Source: a virus
Direction: 5' to 3' (one strand)
DNA: 21,554 bases
IMG/VR virus record: IMGVR_UViG_3300025133_000692
Location: 1 to 21,554 of that record
The notes beneath the pieces were generated by a model. It was not told where the DNA came from. It was given only the letters and a program-made list of their open reading frames with translations, and did no database searches. This document shows, piece after piece, positions 1-7,750 of this stretch. The position numbers were made by a program, and so were the translations under genes. Position 1 is the stretch's first letter, and each line of letters opens with the position of its first letter.

Positions 1-1
1 A

Positions 2-775
2 AGGAATTTAATTTTATTGGCTATGCTTATAACCATAGCTATGATTGCCAAACCAGTCATAGCTGACTCAGCCAATGACGAAAATACGCAGACGAACACT
101 TCGGGAAGTAACACGAATATTACAGGTGGGTACGAATCAACTACTACTAACAATAACGATGGACAAACGAACACAACGACAAATACCACTACATCTACTA
201 CCAATGGGTCAGACATACCCGTTAACTCGGCTAACAGCCCATCATTTTCTTCCATGTCTCAAGATGTGTGTAGCATGGGTGTTAGTGGTTCCCTTTCTAC
301 TCTTGGGGTTGGCATATCTGGGGGCAAACACGTTAGGGACTTAAATTGTGAGAGAATAAAACTTTCAAAGGTACTGTATGACTACGGTATGAAAGTTGCG
401 GCTGTGTCAATTTTGTGTCAAGACCCTCGTGTTCATGCGGCAATGCAATCTGCGGGAACTCCATGTCCTTGGAATGGTAAGATAGGCTCAGATGCTCAAG
501 CTATGTGGGATAAATACCCCGAACTTCGGCCCGATTATGAGGATTATTTAGTAAAAGCAGAAGCTATAGCTAAAATAGATGAGAAGATAGCTAAAGAAAA
601 AGCTAGAATAGAAGCAGAAAAAATAGCAGAGCAAGAAAGAATTGCTGAAGAAAAGAGAATACAACAAGAAGAAGAAGCTGAAAAAGAAAAAGAAAGACTT
701 AAAAAGATAGAGGAGAATAAGAAAAATGAAAAAGCTAATAGTAATAATAATCCTCCTGTTTCCGTTCACGAGTAA
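2..775 (+). CDS. Exported Cys-containing phage protein with C-terminal coiled coil (5' end cut by window)
   Basis: Function is unknown. The reading frame is open to the left edge. The in-frame TTG at 17 and ATG at 23 fall inside a hydrophobic stretch (RNLILLAMLITIAMIA) ending in a VIADS-like signal-peptidase site, so the true start is probably only a few codons before the window. Counting from the TTG, residues 18-66 are a Thr/Asn/Ser-rich linker. Residues 80-180 form a compact core with four cysteines (85, 111, 134, 150) around the segments LNCERIKLSK, LCQDPRVHAAM and GTPCPW. I recall this core from marine-phage hypothetical proteins. Residues 185-240 are a highly charged Glu/Lys coiled coil. 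The cysteines could form disulfides if the protein reaches the periplasm. The next gene starts inside its last 50 bases. It is surely a gene; its role is not known. Confidence 0.85.
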   Translation, partial: RNLILLAMLITIAMIAKPVIADSANDENTQTNTSGSNTNITGGYESTTTNNNDGQTNTTTNTTTSTTNGSDIPVNSANSPSFSSMSQDVCSMGVSGSLSTLGVGISGGKHVRDLNCERIKLSKVLYDYGMKVAAVSILCQDPRVHAAMQSAGTPCPWNGKIGSDAQAMWDKYPELRPDYEDYLVKAEAIAKIDEKIAKEKARIEAEKIAEQERIAEEKRIQQEEEAEKEKERLKKIEENKKNEKANSNNNPPVSVHE

Positions 776-1085
776 TGGCGAAGAATTTTCTAAACCAGAG
801 AAAATTGGAGAATTATCTTTTCAATTAGTTAACTTTCTTGACATGATGCAAACAATTGAAATTGTTCAGCATGATGATTTATATTACGAAACAAATCCTA
901 TATTAGGTAAACACCCTCAACAGCATGAGGTAATTACATACTTTATGTTAAGAGGATATGCTCACTATCGTATTACAGAGTGGTTGCCAGAAAAATTTAG
1001 AATGCCGTGGTTAACTATATCAGTATTACCACAAATACCTATTTTAGAGCATAATCATAATTTGGGAATTAGAATAGGATGGTAA
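726..1085 (+). CDS. Small exported protein with ETNPILGKHP motif, unknown function
   Basis: A 119-residue protein with a clear signal peptide or N-terminal anchor (MKKLIVIIILLFPFTSNG). The body contains a DMMQT segment, then YETNPILGKHP around residues 53-63, followed by hydrophobic stretches near residues 68-80 and 92-110. Similar short proteins with an ETNP-LG-HP core occur in phages and bacteria without an assigned function (from memory, not searched). The ATG at 726 is favoured because it creates the signal sequence and is preceded by AGGAG at 711-715. The gene therefore begins 50 bases inside the upstream coding region. Its own stop overlaps the start of the next gene (ATGGTAA). Confidence 0.85.
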   Translation: MKKLIVIIILLFPFTSNGEEFSKPEKIGELSFQLVNFLDMMQTIEIVQHDDLYYETNPILGKHPQQHEVITYFMLRGYAHYRITEWLPEKFRMPWLTISVLPQIPILEHNHNLGIRIGW

Positions 1086-2872
1086 AATATCTATTAGCAT
1101 TACTATTATTAAGTTTTACTATAAATGCTGAAACAATAGATACAGGAAACATATTATCTAATTCCACATTTGGCTCTAGTACAACCTATGATACAACTGG
1201 TTGGACTATATCGAGTGGAACAAGCGGTCACGACAATATGAACACAGCCGGTGGTAATGACCCCGGTGGTTCAGTTGCTGCGGAAGGTAATACAACTATA
1301 GAGCAAACTGTTAAGTTGTCTGAAAAGACTAACATGACAGAAGCTGAAATACAGAATGGTTGGTCGAGTACACTAGGTGCAGATATTTGGTATTGGAATC
1401 AATATGATAATACTACTACACTTAAACAAACTATTACTGGTTCTGATGGTTCTGTCTCTACTCAACAAAGAATTATACAAGATACAGGATGCGGAGGTAT
1501 CAACTGTGGGTCTTATACCAATTACACAGACACGCATATACAGGGGTCGAACACACAAACCGATTTTGATATAGAAGTATCAGTAGAAAATACTAATAAT
1601 AGAAGTGGTCATTGGGGGCCAGATATAGATGATATTACATTAGGTATAAATTACACATATATCAACCCACTCGATGAAGATACACAAGATGTTATTGATG
1701 ACATTGATGAAACTATTGATGATGCTATTGATGATATAGATTTTGAAGAGGATTATACCTTTGATGATTCATGGTATGAAGAAGAGTATACTTGGTATGA
1801 AGAAGATTACTCTTGGGAAGATGATTTTTATTTTGAAGAGGAATACGATACCTCTTTTGAAGAGGGAACTTCGTTTGAAGAATTTGAAATGGAGGAGTTT
1901 GACGAAATAGCCTTTGAAGAATTCGAGATGGAAGAATTTGAAATGGAGGATTTTGAAACTTTTGAAGAAATGCCTGTGATGGAAGAGGTATTTTTTGAGG
2001 AGGATTTCACTGAAACTCCAATGATGGAGGAAATATTTGAAGAAGAATTTGAGGAAGAATTTGCTGATTTTCTGGAAGAAACTGGCATGGAAGAAGAATT
2101 CATGGAGTTTCTTGAGGAGGAAGGTATAACAGCAGAGGAGTTCTTTGAAGAAGTCATAGAAGAAAGTTTTGAGGAAGAGTCTGACTTTGTAGAACCTACA
2201 GAGGAGGCTTTAGATGAAGAAATTACTGACGATAATATGGAAGAGCCTACAGAAGTCGTGGCAGAGGAGTCAGAGACTGAAGAAAGCTCATTCGAGGTTG
2301 CTTCAAATGAAGAAGAAACAATGGAGGAGTCCCCAAGTAATGACGGGGAATTAGAAGAAGACGATGGACAAGTATCAGAAGAATCTAATGAGGAAAGCGA
2401 ACCCAATAGCGAAACTTCTGATGAGTCCGACATTTCATCAACAGATGAAGATGAGCAAGAAGACGTACAACCGAAAGAAGATGGAGAAGTTGAAGGAGGA
2501 AATCTTAAAGGAAAAGTAGACATAGCAAAATTTGAGAAAAAACTAAAGAAAGACATAAAGAAATTAGTTCAACAAGTTAAGGCTAGCACTCAAAACTTAT
2601 CTAAGGAAGATATATTCTTTAAAAGTAACAATAACTTAAACGCCTATCTCAAAACTGATTTTTATAAACCAAAGGATATCTATACAGACCAGAATTTTGA
2701 TTTATTTAATCAGATAGATTTAGGCGTTTATGACAGAGATATTTACACAACTGTAACTCTTGCCAGTTATGTAAATAATGACCCTGTTGAAAAACATAAT
2801 AGAGAATTACAAGAAATAAAAATAAAGAAACAACAACTATTGATTGAATTGGAGGCACTGAGAAAGAAATGA
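1079..2872 (+). CDS. Exported protein with N-terminal beta domain and hyperacidic low-complexity middle
   Basis: A 597-residue protein of unknown function. Residues 1-17 are a signal peptide ending TINA-ET. Residues 20-197 look like a beta-sandwich or lectin-like domain: rich in Thr, Asn, Gly and aromatics, with the segment CGGINCGSYTNYTD and two close cysteines. I recall this domain from other marine-phage proteins. Residues 199-475 are dominated by Glu and Asp with regularly spaced Phe, Trp, Tyr and Met (EEFEMEEFE-like runs). Residues 485-597 are lysine-rich, with short Tyr/Asp motifs and a final coiled coil. The gene overlaps both neighbours by a few bases, so it is part of the same transcript. 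Possible roles are adhesion, calcium binding or charge masking in the envelope; none is shown. The Ser-rich reverse-strand reading frame here is a shadow of the acidic codons. Confidence 0.88.
   Translation: MVKYLLALLLLSFTINAETIDTGNILSNSTFGSSTTYDTTGWTISSGTSGHDNMNTAGGNDPGGSVAAEGNTTIEQTVKLSEKTNMTEAEIQNGWSSTLGADIWYWNQYDNTTTLKQTITGSDGSVSTQQRIIQDTGCGGINCGSYTNYTDTHIQGSNTQTDFDIEVSVENTNNRSGHWGPDIDDITLGINYTYINPLDEDTQDVIDDIDETIDDAIDDIDFEEDYTFDDSWYEEEYTWYEEDYSWEDDFYFEEEYDTSFEEGTSFEEFEMEEFDEIAFEEFEMEEFEMEDFETFEEMPVMEEVFFEEDFTETPMMEEIFEEEFEEEFADFLEETGMEEEFMEFLEEEGITAEEFFEEVIEESFEEESDFVEPTEEALDEEITDDNMEEPTEVVAEESETEESSFEVASNEEETMEESPSNDGELEEDDGQVSEESNEESEPNSETSDESDISSTDEDEQEDVQPKEDGEVEGGNLKGKVDIAKFEKKLKKDIKKLVQQVKASTQNLSKEDIFFKSNNNLNAYLKTDFYKPKDIYTDQNFDLFNQIDLGVYDRDIYTTVTLASYVNNDPVEKHNRELQEIKIKKQQLLIELEALRKK
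1673..2503 (+). repeat. Low-complexity GAA/GAG-rich coding repeat
   Basis: The region coding for the acidic middle of the exported protein is made of irregular repeats of GAA, GAG, TTT and ATG codons, densest at about 1850-2190. The repeats are imperfect at DNA level, with mixed GAA/GAG use, so the pattern is not a recent exact tandem expansion. Confidence 0.7.
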
Positions 2873-3345
2873 AAGTCATTGATAAATTATCTACATACGC
2901 ATCTCTCGTTGGAGTGGTCTGTGCAATCGGAGGAGGATTCTATGCTTGGGGGGAGTTTAACACTCGTCTTGACGTTTTAGAAAAAAAGAAGTTTGTTGTT
3001 AACGAAACTGTTAACCTTGACCCTGTTAATGAAAAAATATCTCAATTAGAAGTTGATTTAATTGATAGAATAAAAAAAGTTGATGATAAAATTACTCCTG
3101 TCGATTTAACACAAGTATTTAAAGAAATAGGTAAAGTTAAAGAACAAATAGCTATGTTACCTAAACCTGCTAATTTAAAACCTGTTCTTGACTCTATTAA
3201 AGAATTAGAAGAATACGCTTGGGAATTAGAAGAAGATATTGAAGAATTAAGCAAAGATGTTGCTATTGTTAAAAAAGAAAATGAATTACAGAATATATTA
3301 ATTGAAGAAGTAAAAAAATCTACAAGTAATCCACTTGGTGGCTAA
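2869..3345 (+). CDS. Membrane-anchored coiled-coil protein
   Basis: A 158-residue protein with one N-terminal membrane segment (about residues 10-27, ASLVGVVCAIGGGFYAW) followed by a long Lys/Glu-rich coiled coil from about residue 40 to 150. Topology by inspection is membrane anchor plus rod. It starts with an ATGA overlap with the acidic-protein gene and shares a TAATG junction with the next gene, so translation is probably coupled. The next product has the same plan (membrane helix, then RL..[LI]E heptads), so the two may be diverged tandem copies. A spanin-like or envelope-anchored structural role is possible, but no specific family is recognised. Confidence 0.85.
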   Translation: MKVIDKLSTYASLVGVVCAIGGGFYAWGEFNTRLDVLEKKKFVVNETVNLDPVNEKISQLEVDLIDRIKKVDDKITPVDLTQVFKEIGKVKEQIAMLPKPANLKPVLDSIKELEEYAWELEEDIEELSKDVAIVKKENELQNILIEEVKKSTSNPLGG

Positions 3346-3737
3346 TGAAAGTATCAGATAATACTTCTATTAGTATGCCTATGAGAAATCTTCTCAGCAT
3401 ACTTGCAGCGGTTGCAGTTGGGGTCTGGGCTTATTTTGGGGTTATTGAACGCTTGAATAACATCGAAACTCAAGGTAAGTTAATGTTATCAGATGTTGAG
3501 AAAAATACAGAATTCCGGATTAAGTGGCCCAGAGGTGAGATGGGCAGTTTGCCCGCAGATAGTCAGCAGGATATGCTTATAGAATTTATGGCCTCTCAAT
3601 TAGAGTCTATGGCTGAAGAGATGGAGGGTATGATGAGTAATACCGTAAATATAAAGAGAGCTCAGCAAGATATAGAAAAATTAATTTTGGATACGGAAAA
3701 GCTCGAGGACAAGGTGAGGCAAAATGGAGGTAATTAG
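3345..3737 (+). CDS. Membrane-anchored coiled-coil protein, possible tandem relative of the preceding gene
   Basis: A 130-residue protein. Residues 14-31 (NLLSILAAVAVGVWAYFG) form a single membrane helix. The rest is mostly helical and charged, with a Met-rich patch around residues 75-92 and a C-terminal coiled coil. The start is fixed by the TAATG junction with the previous stop. Compared with its upstream neighbour it shares the MKV.D start, the Ala/Gly/Val membrane helix ending in an aromatic-rich edge, and an RL...E motif just after it. No enzymatic motif is visible and the function is unknown. Confidence 0.85.
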   Translation: MKVSDNTSISMPMRNLLSILAAVAVGVWAYFGVIERLNNIETQGKLMLSDVEKNTEFRIKWPRGEMGSLPADSQQDMLIEFMASQLESMAEEMEGMMSNTVNIKRAQQDIEKLILDTEKLEDKVRQNGGN

Positions 3738-4038
3738 TATAATCGTCATGTTCATATTTGGAAATATGAATGATACAGAAGATAGAATGACACAGTATGT
3801 GCCAATGGAATCATTGTCATCGTGTATGAAAGAAGTGAGACTATTGAAAAAAGATAAGAAATTTCAGAAGGATGCTTTTTGTTCTCCGTCATTAGTGGAA
3901 TTGAAGGATGGAGTAGTTGTTACTCTTCATAGTGAATTACCCGAAGGAGCAATTATGGTAGATAAAAAAGTATCAAAGAAAGCATTAAAAGATTGGACTT
4001 TAAGAGCAAAAGAAAAATGGAATAAGGATAAAAAGTGA
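3724..4038 (+). CDS. Small two-cysteine protein with hydrophobic N-terminus
   Basis: A 104-residue protein that overlaps the preceding gene by 14 bases. GGTGAGG at 3713-3719 serves as ribosome-binding site. Residues 3-13 are hydrophobic (VISIIVMFIFG), which could be a weak signal or anchor sequence. Cys34 and Cys53 lie in an SSC...C arrangement, and the C-terminus is lysine-rich. The next gene has a similar plan (signal-like start, then two cysteines), so the pair may act together or be distant relatives. The function is not recognised. Confidence 0.8.
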   Translation: MEVISIIVMFIFGNMNDTEDRMTQYVPMESLSSCMKEVRLLKKDKKFQKDAFCSPSLVELKDGVVVTLHSELPEGAIMVDKKVSKKALKDWTLRAKEKWNKDKK

Positions 4039-4304
4039 TTAAGATATGGTTTATGTTAATGTTAGTATCTATGCCTAACGCACCTTCAGTTAAATATAAT
4101 GGATTTATATATTCTAGTGAAGAAGAGTGCCAAGTAGCAAGATATGAATTAATGGAATCATACAATGAAAAATCTACAGAATATAAATCAGTAACAGCAA
4201 TAGATTCATATTGTGTAGAATTTGAAAGTTTTCCAATACAAGGATTAAAACCTAAACAAGAATTAAAAAATCCAACACAAGGATTGAACAATACAGGAGT
4301 ATAA
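4035..4304 (+). CDS. Small exported two-cysteine protein (GTG start)
   Basis: An 89-residue protein starting at GTG 4035, which overlaps the upstream TGA stop (GTGA). AAGGA at 4024-4028 gives a six-base spacer and supports this start. The N-terminus (MIKIWFMLMLVSMPNA) is a short signal peptide. The mature part contains YSSEEECQVAR and a second cysteine (Cys32, Cys60) that could form a disulfide, and ends in a polar tail with two QGL..KQEL / QGLNN-like segments. The function is unknown. It closes the left-hand block of exported or membrane proteins and is followed directly by the tail fibre gene. Confidence 0.8.
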   Translation: MIKIWFMLMLVSMPNAPSVKYNGFIYSSEEECQVARYELMESYNEKSTEYKSVTAIDSYCVEFESFPIQGLKPKQELKNPTQGLNNTGV

Positions 4305-4307
4305 AAA

Positions 4308-5366
4308 ATGGCATCAACGTACACGACAAGATTACGTCTTGAAAAACAAGGTACAGGTGAAAATGCAAACACTTGGGGAGATAAGACTAATGATACCTTT
4401 GACCTCATTGATGAGTCTATCTATGGATACGCTGCAAAGAGTGTCGCAGGTAGTTCTGATGTAACCTTAACAAACAGTAACGCCACGTCAGACGAATCAC
4501 GTCAAAGTGTATTAGAATTTACTGGTACATTAACTGGAAACATTAATGTTTTACTACCAACAACAGAATCAAAATATATTGTTTATAATAACACAGCAGG
4601 AAGTTATACTTTAACTGTAGCGACTACAGGAAATACAGGAACTGGAACGGCTGTTGTTCAAAGCTCTCACGCTTTAATGTATAGTAATGGAACTTTTGTC
4701 AAAGATGTTTTTGCAAGTGGTATTAATAATTTAGTTTGTAAAGGAACTCTATCAGTTGCAGGTGCTGTTGAATTAGATGGTGGCAACGTAACAATTAATG
4801 AAAGTTCTGCTAGTGTAGACTTTAGGGTTGAATCAAATGGAAGTACCCATGCTTTATTTGTTGATGGTTCTGAAGACAAGGTTGGAATACTTAATAGTAG
4901 TCCTTCCGTAGCTTTGGATGTTACAGGAGCAGTCACTGCATCTGGAACTATTACAGGAAATTTATTTTCTGGAAGTGGTGAAGATATAAAAGATACAGTT
5001 CCTACTGGCGGAGTTATTATGGCGGGATTTTCTACCGAACCCACAAAATCAGATGACTCAACAAAACGATATTTATTATGTAATGGACAAGCAGTAAGTC
5101 GCTCAACTTACTCAGCATTATTCTCAGCTATTAGCACAACATATGGAACGGGGGATGGCTCAAGCACATTCAACGTCCCAGACATGATGGGTCGTGTTCC
5201 AGTTGGAACAGGAGCAGGCTCTGGATTAACATCAAGAAGCATTGGAGCAACGGGTGGAACGGAAAATACAGCCGCAGGAAGTAATTTATCCTCTGGCTCA
5301 AATTACAGTTACGCCATTATGCAACCATTTTCAGTCGTTTCATTCTTCATTGCTACAGGGAAATAA
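4308..5366 (+). CDS. Tail fibre protein with phage tail collar domain
   Basis: A 352-residue fibre or collar protein likely to sit on the virion tail and contact the host surface. The N-terminal 45 residues (TTRLRLEKQGTGENANTWGD, then a NDTFDLID segment) match a particle-binding region I know from many marine-phage fibres. Residues 60-130 and 150-225 are beta-rich repeats (VDGSEDKVGI, VTGAVTASGTITG) of the kind seen in trimeric fibre shafts. Residues 230-300 form a tail collar domain, with PTGGVIMAGF, LLCNGQAVSRSTYSALF and STFNVPDMMGRVPVG. The C-terminus ends in a short hydrophobic strand. The start has a good AGGAG at 4295-4299, eight bases before ATG. The receptor-binding portion is short. 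Confidence 0.9.
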   Translation: MASTYTTRLRLEKQGTGENANTWGDKTNDTFDLIDESIYGYAAKSVAGSSDVTLTNSNATSDESRQSVLEFTGTLTGNINVLLPTTESKYIVYNNTAGSYTLTVATTGNTGTGTAVVQSSHALMYSNGTFVKDVFASGINNLVCKGTLSVAGAVELDGGNVTINESSASVDFRVESNGSTHALFVDGSEDKVGILNSSPSVALDVTGAVTASGTITGNLFSGSGEDIKDTVPTGGVIMAGFSTEPTKSDDSTKRYLLCNGQAVSRSTYSALFSAISTTYGTGDGSSTFNVPDMMGRVPVGTGAGSGLTSRSIGATGGTENTAAGSNLSSGSNYSYAIMQPFSVVSFFIATGK

Positions 5367-5369
5367 TGA

Positions 5370-7205
5370 ATGCCAATAACAAAAATACAATTCCAACCGG
5401 GGTTTGATAAACAAAACACTGAGATAACATCTAAAGGTAAGTGGATTGATGGTGATAAAACTAGATTTCGATATGGCTTTCCAGAAAAGATGGGAGGTTG
5501 GAAGAAGGTTTCCGATACCACATTTACTGGAGTTGCTAGAGGGCAAATGTCTTGGAACTCACTTGATGGTACAGCTTATAATGCTCTTGGAACTAATAAT
5601 AAATTATATATTTATAACGAAGGTAATTTCTTTGATGCTACACCCGATAGGTCAACCGCTGATATAACAAGTTGCTTTACTACATCGAGTGGTTCATCAA
5701 TTTTTACGGTAACGCATTCATCACACGGTGCTGCCGAAGGTGATTACGTTACTATTACAAGCACCAGTGCCACCATTGGTGGCGTTGCTGCTTCTACAGT
5801 TAATGGAGAATACGAAATAGCGTCTGTGCCAACAACATCTACTTACACAGTGGATATTGGAACGAATGCTAGCTCGTCTGTTTCTACAACTGGAAATTGT
5901 ACTGTTACTTATGAAGTTACAGCAGGAAGAGACAAGGCTTTAGTTGGATATGGATGGGGAACTGGAGCATGGGATTCATCAAATACTTGGGATACCCCAA
6001 CATCGTCTTCCACAGTAACCATTGCTCTTAGAAACTGGGCGATAGATACTTGGGGTGAGGACTTGATTGCCCAAGACATTGACGGTGGAATTTACGTTTG
6101 GGATACATCTGATGGTATATTAACTGCAAGCAATATAGCAACAGCTATAAGTAACGCACCAACAAAATCAAAGTTTGCTATTGTTTCTAATCCAGATAGA
6201 CATTTAATTTGTATGGGGACAGAGACAACAATTGGAACAACATCTACCCAAGACCCAATGTTTATCCGTTGGTCTGACCAAGATGATTATACATCTTGGA
6301 CGGCATCAGCTACTAATACAGCGGGTTCACAAAGAATTACTGATGGAAGCCAAATACGAACTGCTGTTCGTACAAGAGGTCAGATAATTATTTTAACTGA
6401 TACCTCTGCACATGGTATGGCTTTTATTGGTGCACCATTTACTTTTGGTTTCCAACAGCTAGGTTCTAACTGCGGAGCTATTAGTGCTCACTCCGCTGTT
6501 GATGTTGGTGGTATTGTTCGATGGATGAGCAATGATGCTTTCTATCAATTTGATGGAACAGTTAGAAAATTACCGTGTACAGTTGAGGATTTTGTATTTG
6601 ATAACATTGAGCCAAAACAATTAGAGCAGGTGTATGCAGGTTCTAATTCTGCTTACGGTGAGGTTTGGTGGTTGTATTGCACAACAGCATCAAACCAAAT
6701 TGATAAATATGTTGTTTTTAATTATCAAGAGAACTTATGGTATACAGGTTCAATAGTGAGAAGCACTTGGATTGATACTGGAACTTATTCTTTGCCATAT
6801 GCTACGAAGTATGATGGAAGTAGTTCATCAACTCTTTACAGTCATGAAAACGGTAAGGATGATGATGGCTCTACGATGACATCTTATATTGAGAGTGGAG
6901 ATTTTGACATAGGTGATGGTGATGACATGATGTTTATAAAACGCATGATACCAGATTTTAAAGACCAAGTGGGTAATGTTAACATAAGTTTAAAATCACG
7001 ATATTATCCTAGTGACACGCAAACAACTAAGGGGCCTTTCTATTACACAACATCAACGCAACGACTCAACCCTAGAAGTAGAGGAAGACAAGTTGCTGTT
7101 CGTGTAGAGAGTAATGGATACGATGGAAGTAATAATGACGCTACGGGAGAGGATTGGCGTTTAGGTACAATACGATTTGAAGTGCAACCAGATGGTAAGA
7201 GATAA
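5370..7205 (+). CDS. Large tail hub/nozzle-type structural protein, possibly P22 gp10-like
   Basis: A 611-residue beta-rich structural protein. The N-terminus (QFQPGFDKQNTEITSKGKWI, then RYGFPEKMGGWKK and ARGQMSW) resembles the opening of P22 gp10-type tail stabilisation proteins, where a short PG motif is followed by a G[VW].RG segment. Residues 100-190 look like a small inserted beta domain (HSSHGAAEGDYVTITS, VNGEYEIASV). The remaining two thirds contain propeller-like blades: GGIYVWD, MFIRWSDQDDYTSWT, IIILTD, VRWMSNDAFYQFDG and NYQENLWYTG. It follows the fibre gene with a three-base gap and has AGGG at 5357-5360. Its place between fibre and internal proteins fits a tail tube or nozzle subunit. 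The gp10 assignment rests on weak pattern resemblance only. Confidence 0.8.
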   Translation: MPITKIQFQPGFDKQNTEITSKGKWIDGDKTRFRYGFPEKMGGWKKVSDTTFTGVARGQMSWNSLDGTAYNALGTNNKLYIYNEGNFFDATPDRSTADITSCFTTSSGSSIFTVTHSSHGAAEGDYVTITSTSATIGGVAASTVNGEYEIASVPTTSTYTVDIGTNASSSVSTTGNCTVTYEVTAGRDKALVGYGWGTGAWDSSNTWDTPTSSSTVTIALRNWAIDTWGEDLIAQDIDGGIYVWDTSDGILTASNIATAISNAPTKSKFAIVSNPDRHLICMGTETTIGTTSTQDPMFIRWSDQDDYTSWTASATNTAGSQRITDGSQIRTAVRTRGQIIILTDTSAHGMAFIGAPFTFGFQQLGSNCGAISAHSAVDVGGIVRWMSNDAFYQFDGTVRKLPCTVEDFVFDNIEPKQLEQVYAGSNSAYGEVWWLYCTTASNQIDKYVVFNYQENLWYTGSIVRSTWIDTGTYSLPYATKYDGSSSSTLYSHENGKDDDGSTMTSYIESGDFDIGDGDDMMFIKRMIPDFKDQVGNVNISLKSRYYPSDTQTTKGPFYYTTSTQRLNPRSRGRQVAVRVESNGYDGSNNDATGEDWRLGTIRFEVQPDGKR

Positions 7206-7378
7206 TGAGTAAAATAACAAATGTAAGATTACCTTCACCCTCTATTGAATATAATGTTCAACAAATGAGTGAGTTAATTAGAGCTATTGAAACGGTCATT
7301 CTAACTCTTAACACAAGTTATTCCGCAGAAGAAAATAAACTTGTTATGGAGAGAATGGTTTTTCTGTTTGGAGATTAA
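7205..7378 (+). CDS. 57-residue conserved small virion-cluster protein
   Basis: A small gene that exactly fills the space between its neighbours. Its ATG overlaps the preceding TAA (TAATG) and its TAA is followed immediately by the next ATG. The translation begins MSKITNVRLPSPSIEYN, continues with a helix containing MSELIRAIETVI, and ends VFLFGD. Proteins of this size starting MSK.T.V.LP...EY and lying next to tail genes recur in marine phages (recollection, not searched). No known domain. Perfect fit between neighbours and good reading-frame composition make it a real gene. Confidence 0.8.
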   Translation: MSKITNVRLPSPSIEYNVQQMSELIRAIETVILTLNTSYSAEENKLVMERMVFLFGD

Positions 7379-7750
7379 ATGGCAACAACAAATACATATA
7401 CAAACGCAAAAGCTATTTTAAGAGGCAACACAACTGTATACACAGCACCTTCAGCAGGTACATCTATTATTAAATCAATACGAGTATCAAACACGGAAGA
7501 AAATACTGATAGAGACATAACACTAACAGTTACTGATGGTGACTCGGTAGTATATTATTTAGAAGTTAACAGAACTATACAAAAGAAAAGTTCACAGGAA
7601 ATTTTAGCGGCAGGAAATATGAAAACAGATTCAGCCGATTCCTCTGTTAGTTCCTCTACACCAATTATTTTAAAGTCATCGGAGATTCTGAAGGCAACAG
7701 CAACTGGAAGTGATGTACACATCATAGTATCAGTATTGGAGATGACGTAA
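7379..7750 (+). CDS. Small beta-rich virion protein
   Basis: A 123-residue protein with alternating polar and hydrophobic strands throughout, rich in Thr and Ser and free of cysteine. Features are a start of TNTYTNAKAILRGN, the central DITLTVTDGDSVVYYL, and the final HIIVSVLEMT. The pattern suggests a single beta-sandwich such as a virion decoration or tail accessory subunit; nothing in the sequence identifies the exact role. GGAG at 7370-7373 precedes the start by five bases. The stop overlaps the next ATG (TAATG). Confidence 0.8.
   Translation: MATTNTYTNAKAILRGNTTVYTAPSAGTSIIKSIRVSNTEENTDRDITLTVTDGDSVVYYLEVNRTIQKKSSQEILAAGNMKTDSADSSVSSSTPIILKSSEILKATATGSDVHIIVSVLEMT

Noticed and set aside
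75-344. 89-residue forward frame inside the first gene
   Set aside because: It lies wholly within the Thr/Asn-rich exported protein, has no ribosome-binding site and no recognisable composition.
1828-2556. 242-residue Ser-rich reverse-strand reading frame
   Set aside because: It is the complement of the GAA/GAG-rich acidic coding region; its low-complexity serine content, lack of a start context and opposite strand mark it as a shadow.
3953-4408. 151-residue reverse-strand frame across three junctions
   Set aside because: It spans three well-supported + strand genes with coupled starts; no reverse gene is otherwise present.
5312-5340. PFSVVS string near the end of the tail fibre as a further joint motif
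   Set aside because: It sits in the conserved hydrophobic C-terminal strand of a collar-domain fibre, not between modules, and is most likely coincidence.
5446-5667. 73-residue forward frame in the tail hub gene
   Set aside because: It is fully nested in a strongly supported structural gene and lacks a ribosome-binding site.
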